A stretch of DNA of 64,000 nucleotides from Lethocerus indicus. Its lineage: Eukaryota; Arthropoda; Insecta; Hemiptera; Belostomatidae. The notes under the pieces are model-generated. The model was given only the letters and a program-made list of their open reading frames with translations. It was not told the DNA's origin and did no database searches. Positions 48,541-60,237 of the stretch are shown here, one piece after another; position 1 is the stretch's first letter, and each line of letters begins with the position of its first letter. The translations under genes were made by a program, and so were the position numbers. The stretch spans positions 18,994,388 to 19,058,387 of the forward strand of contig JACDQD010000008.1 in NCBI GenBank assembly GCA_019843655.1, written 5' to 3'.

Positions 48541-51280
48541 TCATATTCTTTTATCACATTGAACGTAATAAATTGCAACATTCAAGTGGAATAAAGTGGA
48601 ATTCTACAGCACGTCGAAATATATTGAACGACGGCGCTGCTAATTCTAAGCCGGCAATACGAAGAGCAATGCGTGTTTAGCATCAAATCGGTGGCAAATA
48701 TTCGTTTCGCCTGAACACCTAGTACGTGGAACATAGTCCCAGAATAAACTGTAAACACAGTCTCCTAATTAAACTGCCGCTGAAGTGAGTTGCCTTGTGC
48801 GACTATCCAGATGTAAATATAGGGTAGTTACATCAGACAAATAAATAAGTGCAAATTAATATAACTACCATTGTAATATTTTACAATTGAAACAAATAAA
48901 CCGGAAACTTCCGTTACTTTATTTCATTTTTCTCATAGTAAAAACCGCGGCCACGTCTCTGGGAATACATTTCGTTACAAGTATTATCCCGTTGAATTTA
49001 TGACTCTTCATATTTTGATGCTTGAAGGATTTATTTTGATGGGGGCTCACTCGTTGTTGTCATATAACTTGAATGTACACCGACGGGTAATTTACGACTT
49101 TGTTTTCGCCCCGTACACTTTGGGCGCTGTCCCAGAAAATTTAAATACTAACGGGGTCATATTTTCGGCCGGAGGGTGCCCCCGCCACCCCAGGAAAAAT
49201 TGAGTTTACAGTTAGCAATTAATTGCTACGGTTTTTATGATTTTAAAATTCCCGATGTTCATTCGGATCCCAGAGACGACCTAATCGAAATCTAAATATA
49301 GGAGGTGCAAGTACAAAGTAGAATTAAGTTAAATTTCATCTTCATATGAATACGTTTTTAACCTCAGGAATCTACCTGGCTGGTAATTTCCCATATTCAT
49401 GTTACTGTATCCCTCGATAGATCAATTTTTTTAACCAATGAATAATTTTAATAAGCGACGAAAATCCAAGACTGATGTTATGATGCTTCGGTATTTTCCT
49501 CGAAAGGATTGTACATTGTACACGATGTACATACATTGAATTTTCGTAGAACTGCAATAAAAAAATGTTGGCAGTCGAAAGGACCTACTCTGAAGTGTAT
49601 GTAAATAAATAGACCTTCCTCGCATTTAATGTATTTATAGTTTCAATATCATAGAGTAAAAAGATGCGCGGATGCTGAGCACGATTCCAAGATTCCTTGA
49701 ATTTAGAGCCCCCATTAAACCCGACGAAAATTCAATTCCCCAGGGGCGGTTGAAAAATAACTGCTTAAGTGCTGGCCTGGCCGAGAAGACGTCGAAGCGT
49801 AAAGCCATCCAGAGTTGAGAATCCGATTATAAAATCTAAGCTTAAAGGGTGTAGGCGAAAAAAGCAGGGAATACCAAAGGGAGGTAAAGGCTCGGGAGGG
49901 TCCCGGAATTATGAGAATAAGGATAAATGCATTTCGACAGCCAGCAGATTCGATTAGTGTCGCCCTCCCCCCGGGTTATAAAGATGCGAAAGTTGAGAAG
50001 GCCAAAGATAGGATGAAGAGGAGATAGTATGATGACTTCATAATTAAACTGGCGTTAATAATCTGGCGAAAGATATTTAATGCGGATATACCGAGTGATA
50101 ACTCTCTGTTATAAATATATAATATACACAAAAATAAATAATTCTTTCCGATAGAATATCACATAATTTTTTTTAAATAAACCAGCATAATTCGGACTGG
50201 GCGATATGACACATTTCGAACACCCCATGTATATTATACACTCTGTTTCAAAATAACTGTTCACAGAAAATTGAGTCTCTTGTTCAGGTTTATAGCGGTT
50301 TATATTAATATCGAGTTAGCAGTATAGCTGTTTGGAATATAATTCCTTACTCTCTTTCAATTGAAATTTCATGGATATGGAAACATGTGGGCGTGATAAA
50401 TATGTCATATTTAACAACGAGTTCATTCCTATTTCAGTATATTAAAATATATGCTAGAAATAGACGTTTCTTGTTGATCCTGTACAAATAGTCAATATTT
50501 ATTGTTTTACAACTTTTAACATTAGAGGAAAAAGATAACGGAACACTCTCCAATAGTATTTCATGTGTATACACTTCTACTCGAACTGTTTGATATTGTG
50601 AATCGGAATCGGGCTATACGTTGTTGGTATCTGGAGGTATACAGTGTCTAGGCCGATATTCGGGCGGAATTCTGAACGACTGAATTCCTAATCCTCTTCA
50701 ACGCTATCGGCAACTTCCAGTTCGGTGGATGACGCTTTCGATTCCCGGACCTGGTATTAATTTCGTAAAAATAACCGCATCAAAATGCGCAGCGCATTAT
50801 TGATAATATTATGCCCGAGAATATATCGGTACCCAGAGAATTAGGTCTTGGACGTCTTAGAGCCTCGGAATTTAAATATATATTAATATCCTTAGATTTG
50901 GGGGGAACGTGTAACTTAATGGAAGTACTTCGTCTCGCAATCTATAGTCTCGATTTTTGACCCGGATTCGGATTCTCAGTAGCGTTCCATCCGAGCGCGG
51001 ACGACTGACTCCGGATAAGGCGGACTGTCACTATAATAGAGTAGGAATGTTATTACCTAGTTTCAAATAGGTGGAGTAGTAAAAAATGTATTTTTTACTA
51101 ATTCAATACAAATAATATTCCAATTCAGATCTACTGTTTCCACAGTATGACATCGGCGAGCAGCTATAGATCAGTAAATGAATAAATTTCAATATATCAG
51201 GATTTCAGAATATCAGCGGTCTCGTAACATGTAGTGGGCTACAAGGACGGAGCATTGTTTTGCGAGCCTTCGCCGAAATT
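48541..51280. other. Non-coding stretch
   Basis: Mostly AT-rich. A GTGGGCGTGATAA word lies at about 50387-50399, identical to one at 22852. No gene, RNA or repeat family recognised. Confidence 0.5.
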
Positions 51281-51316
51281 TACTGGTTAATAATTTGCGG
51301 AGATGCTCTAAGGGCG

Positions 51317-51360
51317 TGGAGGAGTGGAGTGGAGTGGAGATGAGGGGAGGGGAGGGGAGG
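51317..51360. repeat. GGAGT / GGGGA tandem tract
   Basis: A run of GGAGT units passes into GGGGA units, giving at least three G4 tracts with short spacers. It is a likely G-quadruplex on the plus strand. Confidence 0.85.
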
Positions 51361-52760
51361 ATATCGGCTTCCGATCGACAGAATGGCCGTGTCTAAACAG
51401 GTATTAAGGGCCCGGGCCTAAGTGAAGGGGGCGACGCGCGAGGGCGGTCTAATTTCGAACACCGGTGGTAATAGCGGGATGGGCCCAGCGAGGGGTGGCC
51501 CCGGCCGCTCATTGTAGCCTCATCCGCCCGACGCCAATTTGGCTAATAGCTTACCCCCCGCCCCCCACCACCCCCTCAGCCATCCCCCATTGCAGCCAGC
51601 CAACCTGGACACAAATTGTCCCATTACCCGGTCGTCCCGCAGGCCCATTTCTGGTGTCCCTTCCTACCCGCAACTCCTCTACCGCTTTCCGTGAACAGGA
51701 CTCAAAGGACTATCTTTGTTCCTTGCAGGGGACCTAGTCGCTTTCGAACGGCCTGCGCTAAAGCCTCTACTAGTCCAGTCGGCCAGGTTGTCCTTTACCG
51801 GACAGATATTAATGTGTGGGTGTGTTAATGGAAGGGGGGAATGGCCGATCCATCAGAAGACGCCGCAGGGATCGTGATTAGTTTCACAACCGTTTAACTT
51901 GAGTATTCAATCGGAATGATAATTTTTTTATAATTCCCTAACACCGAGCCTGTTATCAAACTTTGTCACCACTGTCTGCGTTTTACAGTGACTATTCGAA
52001 AATAAAAACTGCCTAACTGACGGAACCATCAAAAGTGAGACACGTTCGGTCGCTTGTGGACCGTTCGATAATTCACTCGCGGACCTTCTGAGGTGGAACG
52101 CCGAGTCGATTTTAGGGCGGGCATACGTCGGAGCTCCTAGGACAGAGCTCGCGGGACAATGGCCCCAATTCCGCCCTTTCGCTCCGGCGGGCCCGAACGC
52201 CCTTTTTTCTGTGCTCCCGCGCGCTAATCGACCGAGTAATTCTTGCCAGGGGGCGAATCGCCTGGTCGGAATTCCCGCCGGTGTGTGTTGACTGTTGCGT
52301 AAGGGGCAGAAATTCACGCCCGACCAGCCTCTGACGTCGGGGCTTCGAGCACTTAAATAAAAGAAGGCATACATAAATAATATCTCGAACTAATACTTAG
52401 CCGGTTTAGCGTCTTCTGACTCAAGTTTGTACTTTTTTAAAGTGCACTCCGTATTTGGACTTTCAGAAAATACAGCATTACCAAGTTCAACTATGTGTTA
52501 TAATCCATTCTAACATTCGACGTCGAGAAAATGTTTTCCCCCACCGAAAAATTGAAGTTTGGGGTCCAACGCCTCCACTCATAGAACTGAAATGGTAATT
52601 TATTGTCTCAATATCTTGGTATATGTGATAGCAATTCCGTCAGTCTCTTGAATTTATCCCAAATACCCCTGAATTATTTTTCTAATTAGCTATCTTTCTT
52701 TCGTTATGAATGCTCTTATGGCAATGAGTTGATGTTGCTGGCCTAATTATTTTCAGTTGA
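51361..52760. other. Non-coding with two GC-rich islets
   Basis: Islets at about 51400-51800 and 52030-52340 hold overlapping open frames on both strands, none with a recognisable domain. A possible splice acceptor (CTAATTATTTTCAG, ending at 52756) precedes a plus-strand frame open to 52998, but that frame has no ATG near its start and no known similarity. Confidence 0.35.
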
Positions 52761-53494
52761 GAGCTCAGGGCCTGGGCACTTGCGGAGCTACTTGCCCGGA
52801 TCTCGGACCCTGGCGCTCGGGTACGCGCCTCAGCGAGGCGGCTTGGGGACGGGAATGCTTGGGCACGGGTCCCACTTAATTGCCAGTCAACACGGTTCTA
52901 TCGATTCAACTCCCCGGCTCCCATTATGTATCCCCCGAATACCTAGCGGAGGCGGCAGAGGTTTGCCCCAGCCCCATCGCGGTCTTATCCCACAATAACT
53001 TGATTGAGAAAAGAGGACCGAAAAAATCAGGACCGATCAAATTGTGGTGGTAAGTAAAAACAGGTTTAGTTCAATTATTGCCAATTAAATTAATTTGCGA
53101 TTGTGTAAAAGATAATTATGAACGTATGTACAGAGTTTATTCAACATTAATAGAGAGGAAAAAGGCGAAAATTACCCTTAAACGTTTTTATAAAATTTCA
53201 TCATGGAAGGAAATGTAAACTGATAGTATCAAAAATAACTTGCCCTAAGTAAATACAAAAAATAAGGTAAATATAACATATAAATGTATTCTTAAGATTC
53301 TGTTTTTTTTTGGCATTTGGATTATAGGCATATTATTCCGGTTTATATTTGAATCCCCCTCGTGAATATACAAAATATGAATTCTCGCAAGGCATGTATA
53401 GACTAGAAACATTAATGAATCATAATATTGAAGGGTCATATATGTTTTGTGCCTAGACAGCTTTAATTTATTATAATTTTAAGCCATACGGAAC
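52761..53494. other. Non-coding stretch
   Basis: GC-rich to about 52990, then AT-rich. No gene supported. Confidence 0.45.
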
Positions 53495-54130
53495 GTCAAT
53501 AGGGTTCGATTGTGAAGCGCGGATTTACCCGTATGACTGGGCATTTCAAATTGAAACCGGCCATTATTAATGGATTCCTGAAAGTGCGACTGCAAAGTTC
53601 AGATAATGCGCCCAATAGCGTAATGCTCTATCAGTCGGTTTATCCGATTATTTATAAATATAAAATGGCAATTGTTTAAAACTCGCGGAGGGCCGCGGAA
53701 GTATTATGAGTGAAATCAGTGCCCTGAATAATTAATTCGGTCATTAAAAGCGGCAGACATAAAGCTCCTCTACATTTATTGGCTTTAATAAATTAGGGTT
53801 GAGCGGCATCAACCCTCTCGCTCTCTCCCACTTTTCTATCTCTAAAGTATTAAAGCCCCGTCCGATATTGTAATTAAATTCGAAATTTACTGATATAAAT
53901 GTTTCCTCGTTGATGGGGGGGGGAGTAGTTACTCTGCGAGGGAGAAAAAACTCGGCAGCGGGGCTGTAGAGAATGAGGATTGCCCCGGGTTTAGAGCCGC
54001 TCGTTAATGTCTTAATCCTTCAATTTATAAAGAGCCCCGCGGGGCAGGAAAGTCGTCCGGAAACAATACCGCTTTAATGCCGCCTTGAATGTTTAGCCGT
54101 GATTTTATATAAGGTGAATTTGATTTTCTA
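53495..54130. promoter_or_regulatory. Candidate conserved regulatory element
   Basis: Dense TAAT/ATTA cores (for example TTATTAATGG at about 53564, TAATTAATT at about 53730), CTTTAATA words and retained CpG, with no open frame of note. Includes the 8-bp stem hairpin listed separately. Motif-based inference. Confidence 0.25.
53795..53816. repeat. Perfect small hairpin
   Basis: AGGGTTGA and TCAACCCT form an 8-bp stem around a 6-base loop (GCGGCA). There is no T-run after it, so it is not a terminator. Confidence 0.8.
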
Positions 54131-55410
54131 GGACTACTCGGGAAATGAATGTTCGAAGAGGGGATATAAGATTTCCGAGAACACTTCAAATAACATTTTC
54201 CCTAGAAATAATGATTAGACGGAGTGGATTGAGGACATAATTAAAATTTAAAGATGTAAATGACCGAATAGTGTTGGCGTATAGTGCGCAGAGATGTCGC
54301 GTTCACATTGCAAATTTTGTTCGAGGAAGCGGTTCCTGAGAAGTTAAAAGAGCTGAATGAAGGCCTTTATTCGGCGTTCAGAGTTTAAATGGATCCTCTT
54401 CGTTATTCAGTTCAAATTTTCAGGCGGAGGCCCAAACTGCGCCGTGAAAACCGTCCGGCGGCTTTTCACCTGCAAATATTTCACCCAACCCTCCCCCCCT
54501 CTTTCCACCCCTAACCCTTGCAGTCCCGCGATCACGTCAACGTTAGCCGCGAGCGTGTTTACGAGCCCGGAGAAGTATAAAAGAATTTCTGTTTAATACT
54601 CCGGGTATAAGACCGGCAGGCAGTAAACCGGCAGCCAGCTGCCCCCCTCCCCGTAGTGGCACCTTTCACGTAATTTACGATCACTTTGTCATTTATTGGT
54701 CCGACTCCGTCCGATCGCCGCGGTAATTACTCCGGCCATTTCTTGAAACATTGATTTCTTGAACAGCACCGTAATCGGCGGTGGATGTATTCAAATTAAC
54801 TACAACCACCACATTTCACAAATTCAACAGAAAATTTAATAGACATATCGGTGATGCATTCATTAATACACCTGCAAATTATTCATTGAGGATTCGGCCT
54901 GATATAACAGCGGTATTACGCGATTCACAATCCACGCGGTCCAAAAATGCATGAGCACGTTTAGATCAGTTTAATATGTTTCTAGTTTTGTAAATTATCA
55001 TCACTCGCGCGCTTTTCTGTCTCTACTTGCCTAAGGCTTACTTTCTCAGTTTGTACCAAACAGGTAATTCGCTGAATCGGTAATTGAATTAAGATCAAAG
55101 TTAGGGATGAAACTGGCAGAACACAACCTAAATCGAATATTTCTTTTTAAATATTGCAAAGAGTCAAATAGATGAAATTACACGGCCAGGACTGTGTTTC
55201 ATCCAGAACCGCAGAACTGTGGTTCATTCGAACCACCCGTTCTTCAGAAAATTATTGGCTGGTTTAATTTTACATATGAGTCAGCGTCAGTGCATTACTG
55301 TAATAACAAATAAAATGATTTCATGACCCTGGCATCTATTTAGGTATGAATAATAATAATAATTAATACCGGTTGATAATTGACTCACCAAGATTTCAAT
55401 AGGAATAATT
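54131..55410. other. Non-coding stretch with an acceptor-like site
   Basis: A long pyrimidine run with CTAACC branch-like sequence ends in TTGCAG at about 54518-54523, an excellent 3' splice consensus. The three frames after it close within about 25 codons, so no exon is called. The rest is AT-rich without recognised features. Confidence 0.35.
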
Positions 55411-55910
55411 CTCTAAATAGTTATTGCACCGTCCAGTAGTCAGTACCATCGATCACGCTCTTCAATCCGACATCTCGACATCCGAAACAGATATCAGTCC
55501 AAAATACCGTCGTGGGAAGGAAAGGGCGGGGGTATTGGGTTTGTTTTACTCCTCCCAGGTTCATCCCCCTGTTCGGGCCGTCTGTCGGGCGAATCTCGCG
55601 ACTATAATTAAAGGGGAGGACGGCGGCGTCGGCGGCGGCGGAATGGGATAGATATTCGATGAACCTCTGCCCCCCCATTCCCGGAACTTGAGGCCCCAGA
55701 ATTCAGCCCGAGATCAGAGACCGTTTCCTGCTCCCGTCTTCATAACTGTCCGGGTATTAACCGGGCGGGGAGCGAGTAGGGTTACGTGGGCGGGGGGCGC
55801 TCGCTGTCGGGATTAATACACAGCTGGGTTGGGATGCCACCCGCTAATTAAAACCCCTTTGAGGGGAACCTACCCCGCCACTAACCCCGTGGGGATATAT
55901 ACCGCCGGCA
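55411..55910. other. GC/CpG-rich islet
   Basis: Includes a GGCGGCGTCGGCGGCGGCGG run at about 55620 and G runs at about 55790. No supported exon. Confidence 0.35.
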
Positions 55911-56351
55911 GATTGATTTGAAATCTTCGTCTTAATATCCCGGTAACTGAGACAAAATTCACGGACTTATGAATTTCCTTCTGAGAACAACAAAAACTTA
56001 AGGTAAACCCGTGTTATAAAAGGGGAGGATATTTCCACGGCAACGAATGTTAGCCCGGCTCAAGGGGTCAAAGATAACAACCGACACAAGAACTATTATT
56101 GCGCCCCTTCCTATTTTTGTGCTTGTTAATAAAGGTGTACAACCCGTGTTAAACATTAAAAGTCTCACTCCCGGATATCTTTGCTCGGCATCCCCGTATT
56201 CTCACCATTACCGGTAGTAGTCCTGAAGACCACTAAGTGGCCAGGAGCCAAACCTTTAACGCTTAGGACAAACAACAGAGAGGGACACCCATCTTAGTTA
56301 AATATTTCAACGAGGACACTGAACTTTTTTAAAGTGCTGGAACATGAGAAT
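55911..56351. other. Non-coding spacer
   Basis: Nothing recognised. Confidence 0.5.
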
Positions 56352-56508
56352 CGCCTTAATGCGTTTTAGGAATCTTTTAACGCCCTTGGGGCGTAGCGAA
56401 AATGTAATAAAACACCTTAAATTTTAAACGGGGAACTAAACCCTTTTAAATGACTTTCGGCGTTTTAAAAACGCCTTAATGTGTTAGTGGAATCTTTTGA
56501 CGCCTTCC
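56352..56508. repeat. Diverged direct repeat, 120 bp apart
   Basis: About 36 bases from CGCCTTAATGCGTTTTAGG at 56352 recur with changes from 56472. Both end in AATCTTTT-ACGCC-type sequence. Probably a local tandem duplication. Confidence 0.6.
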
Positions 56509-58560
56509 ACGCACCTGGCTGTTATCTCTTGAATATAGCAAACATAATAAAGTAATTTAAATTGGTTGCCTGTCTCTCCGGCGATAAATATTATATGAAT
56601 GGCGAAATAATATTTATTCGGATTTTATAAATATATAGATATAGATGCGGAATCAATTGTATTTCGCTGATTATTTTTTCCGTTTTCAAAACATGGATTA
56701 CCCATTATAAAAAATGTTAATTATGTCTTAAAAAAGGGTGCCTATTTGACATAAAATAATTGTACAACAGTAAACATATATTAAATTACTCTGCCTGTGA
56801 TTTTCAGTAAACTGCGCTTTCATGATGGGGCGGGGGGTATCGAGGGAAATAAAATTTCCTGCCGTAGAACGTCAAAGGAAATCAAGTGGCATAAGTAATT
56901 CTCATCTTCAAAATTTACGTCGGCCAGATTGATTTAGAGTTTAATAGAATGTGACGGCGCTTCTCTCCCGTTAAGTGGTGAAAGCGCCGGCAGAAAAATG
57001 TTGCCGCTACGTTTTACGACGCGCCACGTTAAGCCTAATGTTGCACGCTCAATATTTCGGGAACCAGTGTAAGAGTTCTGAAACGTTGGAAGCAGAGAAC
57101 ACCCGAGGGGCCGCAGAAAAAAAGGCAAAAATCCTTCCGATGGAGCCTACTACCAATGATTCTCCGAAAGTTCAATTAAACAAGTAGTTAAGTTAAATGG
57201 CATAAATTCTGATTCACATGATCAAAGCTCAAAATGAAAATGAATAAAGGTAAATATAAGAAAAATTTCATAGGTCAAAGATTATTTTCAGAAAAACCAC
57301 AATATCCGTTCTCTATTATATAGCCTAAAGGTGGAAATTTTTATTTGTGGGATTACTCTAGTGCCATTACAAATTTCATAATTAGCGTATTTTTCTTATG
57401 TCGATCGCTGGAGCTAGCTTTATTGAGACCCAATCGCGGGCATGTTACGAATTCCCCAATTCCGGACAGGAACTGACTACATTTTTGAGCGTTCCTCCCA
57501 TTACTGCAGTTCCTATCGCGGAAGGAAATCGAGCCCGGAATTTAAACAAAGGGAATAATTTCAGATTTGAACGTGGCCCGAATACTGCATCTGGCGAATT
57601 CCTTTTTTTTTTAACTTCAGCCCAGGGAAAAAGGAAAAAAGGCGGGTTTTTAATCCCAACGATTGCCCCCACTTTTCCTAATCTTTTAAATTAACAACCC
57701 GAGAAAAACAAGTTACGGGCCGGTGAACAACAGTCAAATATGAATAGCATTATTTCGTGTCGCCTGGAGTAAACAAGAAGCCTGTTGACCTGCCCGATGT
57801 TAATCAGGAAATTAATTAATATAATCTAAGTAAAATAGATTGTATCATTTCTTTTTGAAAGTTTCCACTGTGTTTACCGAACACGAAATGTTCCGACCGA
57901 ACTATAAGGTTTGGAAAGAATGCACAGTCAGTTATATGTGACTTTTGGACATCAAGACTACACGAGCAGTGCAAACAGGATGCTTAATCGAAGAGTACCT
58001 CACCGAAGTAGTGATGGACTACTGCTGTCGCAAGTGTGATAATACTCCCTAATCCTGTCAGTCAACCAATCCTAAAAATTAATCTCAATTAGTGTACCGA
58101 CTTATATAAGAGCAGGTTTATAAAACTAAAGTGAAATTCAATTAATTAGTCTCTTTGAGTGTCCGGGACTTAATTAATTCGAAGTGGGTTCTTTTTTATT
58201 TCTTAAATTATTTAAACCAAAGGTAGAATAAAATTATGAAAGGTTTATTTCTGGTTTTAATTATAATTCGATGTACTAAACCTTGTATATAATAATTCTC
58301 GTCTATCATCAGATACAAAATCAATTCAGCGGATGTAATAAATTAACAGTAACATTGGATTTTACAGAAGACACCGAAAGATGTCGTAAGATCGAAACTT
58401 TGAAAACAAAAGAATCAAAATTGGAAATATAGTTTTCGGACTAACAATTAAATTTGGCCGACATAAATATTACCCAATGTAATTAAATTTCCTTATTAAT
58501 ACGGTTAAAGAATGGAGATTGGCAATTTCTATTCGGTAGACGGTATCGACCCCTCATCTA
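56509..58560. other. Non-coding stretch
   Basis: AT-rich with a GC-richer patch at about 56960-57130 and 57400-57660. No recognised domain or repeat. Confidence 0.45.
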
Positions 58561-59240
58561 CACCCAGGGCAAAAAAAATTCCGTTGTAATATTCAACGTG
58601 TCGTTAGCCTTTTAACCGGGTACGGGAAATGGGGCTGGGGGCTTTTGATTGAACGAAAGAATTTTCATCGGGACCGCTTTTCAAGAACCCGCTCCGATAA
58701 ATATTCGCCGTCGAACGATTGTTCTGCGGGGGTACGGTTGGACGGTGGGGAGGGAGGAGAGACAATTTTAAATTGTAAATTCCTTGGTCTCTCCCGGCTC
58801 CTTTTAAAACCCTAGTGTTCCCGTGATAAATGTCGAAAACTTACCCAACACGGGAATGTATTGTGGCCCGGGGAGTGGGGTAGGACTTGTGACCGTCGGA
58901 GGGGATGGAGGTGGAACCCGCATACGTAGAGCGCGACAACCCCCGTAGCCCGTTTTTCATTTTCTCATTACCCCTTCCGGACACCTGGCCGATAAATTGT
59001 GCCCGGGGTGGGGGAGGCGATAAATGTACGGATTATACCGTTTTGTGTAGGGGGAGGGGGGTGGGTTGAGCCGGCGCGGAATTCCGAACAAAGTATGCCG
59101 GGTGTCCGGGAAGAATTGGAAGGAACCTCTTTGGCGAGCGGCAGTTGGAGGGTGTAAATTGGTACTTCCGAATCGATGACACTTCTGGGTTATCGAGGGG
59201 AGACCGTGAGGTAGGAGAAAAACCGCGTATGAATTCTAAA
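58561..59240. other. G-rich islet
   Basis: Several runs of four to six G on the plus strand (about 58745-58760, 58870-58885, 59007-59020 and 59050-59067), a strong quadruplex-forming candidate region. No coding support. Confidence 0.45.
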
Positions 59241-60045
59241 TCGGTCTGATCGAATGCCGCTAGATTTTCACCGGAGATACTCAGAAAACTAGGAGGAATA
59301 TTTCTTTGTTCCGGTGATCTATTTTCAAAACGAATATCTTTAGTGTTGGAGGCAGATAAAAGAAATAATGAAATAATATTCGGTTATGAATTCATATCTA
59401 TTATATAAATTTGTGTCTGAGGAAGATTTTATGTTCCTAACGATTAGTAAGGTTGAATTAATAAATTTCATTTATGCATTATTATACTATAATGTACAGT
59501 AAATTGATTTTTGTGAAATTGTTTGTGGGTAGAATTGTACAATGTAAGAACAGCGTTTTTCTCATAGCCTAGACGGTGCGGGGTTCTGTTGTGGCGACAA
59601 GTTCATTAAACCAGTTACCGGTTGGGTGGCCAAGTAGGCTGAGTAAGGGAGCCCCGGATATTGTCCTACGGCCGAGGAGATATTGGCCGGGAAATGGTCA
59701 GTTCGGCTCCCAGTTCGGTCTGGACCTCAGGCCAATAACCGAATTTTAAGGCCCAAAACCCGAATTAGATGTTTTCATTTCCGCATTGTCCGAGTTCACT
59801 CTTCCGGTTATTGTAGCCGGGCCCGACCTTAGGGCCGGGACCCGGCAAGTAGTTGTATAAGCCCGAAGACTTCAACTTGCTGGAAAAACAATTTGTTCTA
59901 TACACAATAAGTATTTATGAAGTCCTACTATTGAAAACGTAAAGTATTGTGCAGAACATACATTACATTTCTTAACACTTGAAAGAATATTTTTTAATAA
60001 GGACTCAGTTATGTATGTGTCATGAGTATGTGTCGGGTGAAGTGA
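59241..60045. other. Non-coding stretch
   Basis: AT-rich, then a GC-rich patch at about 59570-59880. Nothing recognised. Confidence 0.5.
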
Positions 60046-60237
60046 AATACATCCTGCAAGGCAGAGTTGGTACAGTGTACGGCTTATTTACCGGGGTTCT
60101 CCTCGGGGTGTACACAGGGACCGTCCCATCCCCCCCATGTGATCGTGGCACGTGCCCTCGCCTCCATGTTGGTGGACCACCTGTCCTTTGATGGCCACTG
60201 CAGGAAGCCACTGATCGTAACTCTCCAAGGCAATTAG
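60046..60237 (+). other. Open frame without ATG near its start, doubtful exon
   Basis: The plus-strand frame is open between stops. Its later part (about 60142-60230) reads like a protein (VIVARALASMLVDHLSFDG). Two other frames are open over the same bases, there is no clear donor after it, and no family is recognised. Chance is the default reading. Confidence 0.12.
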
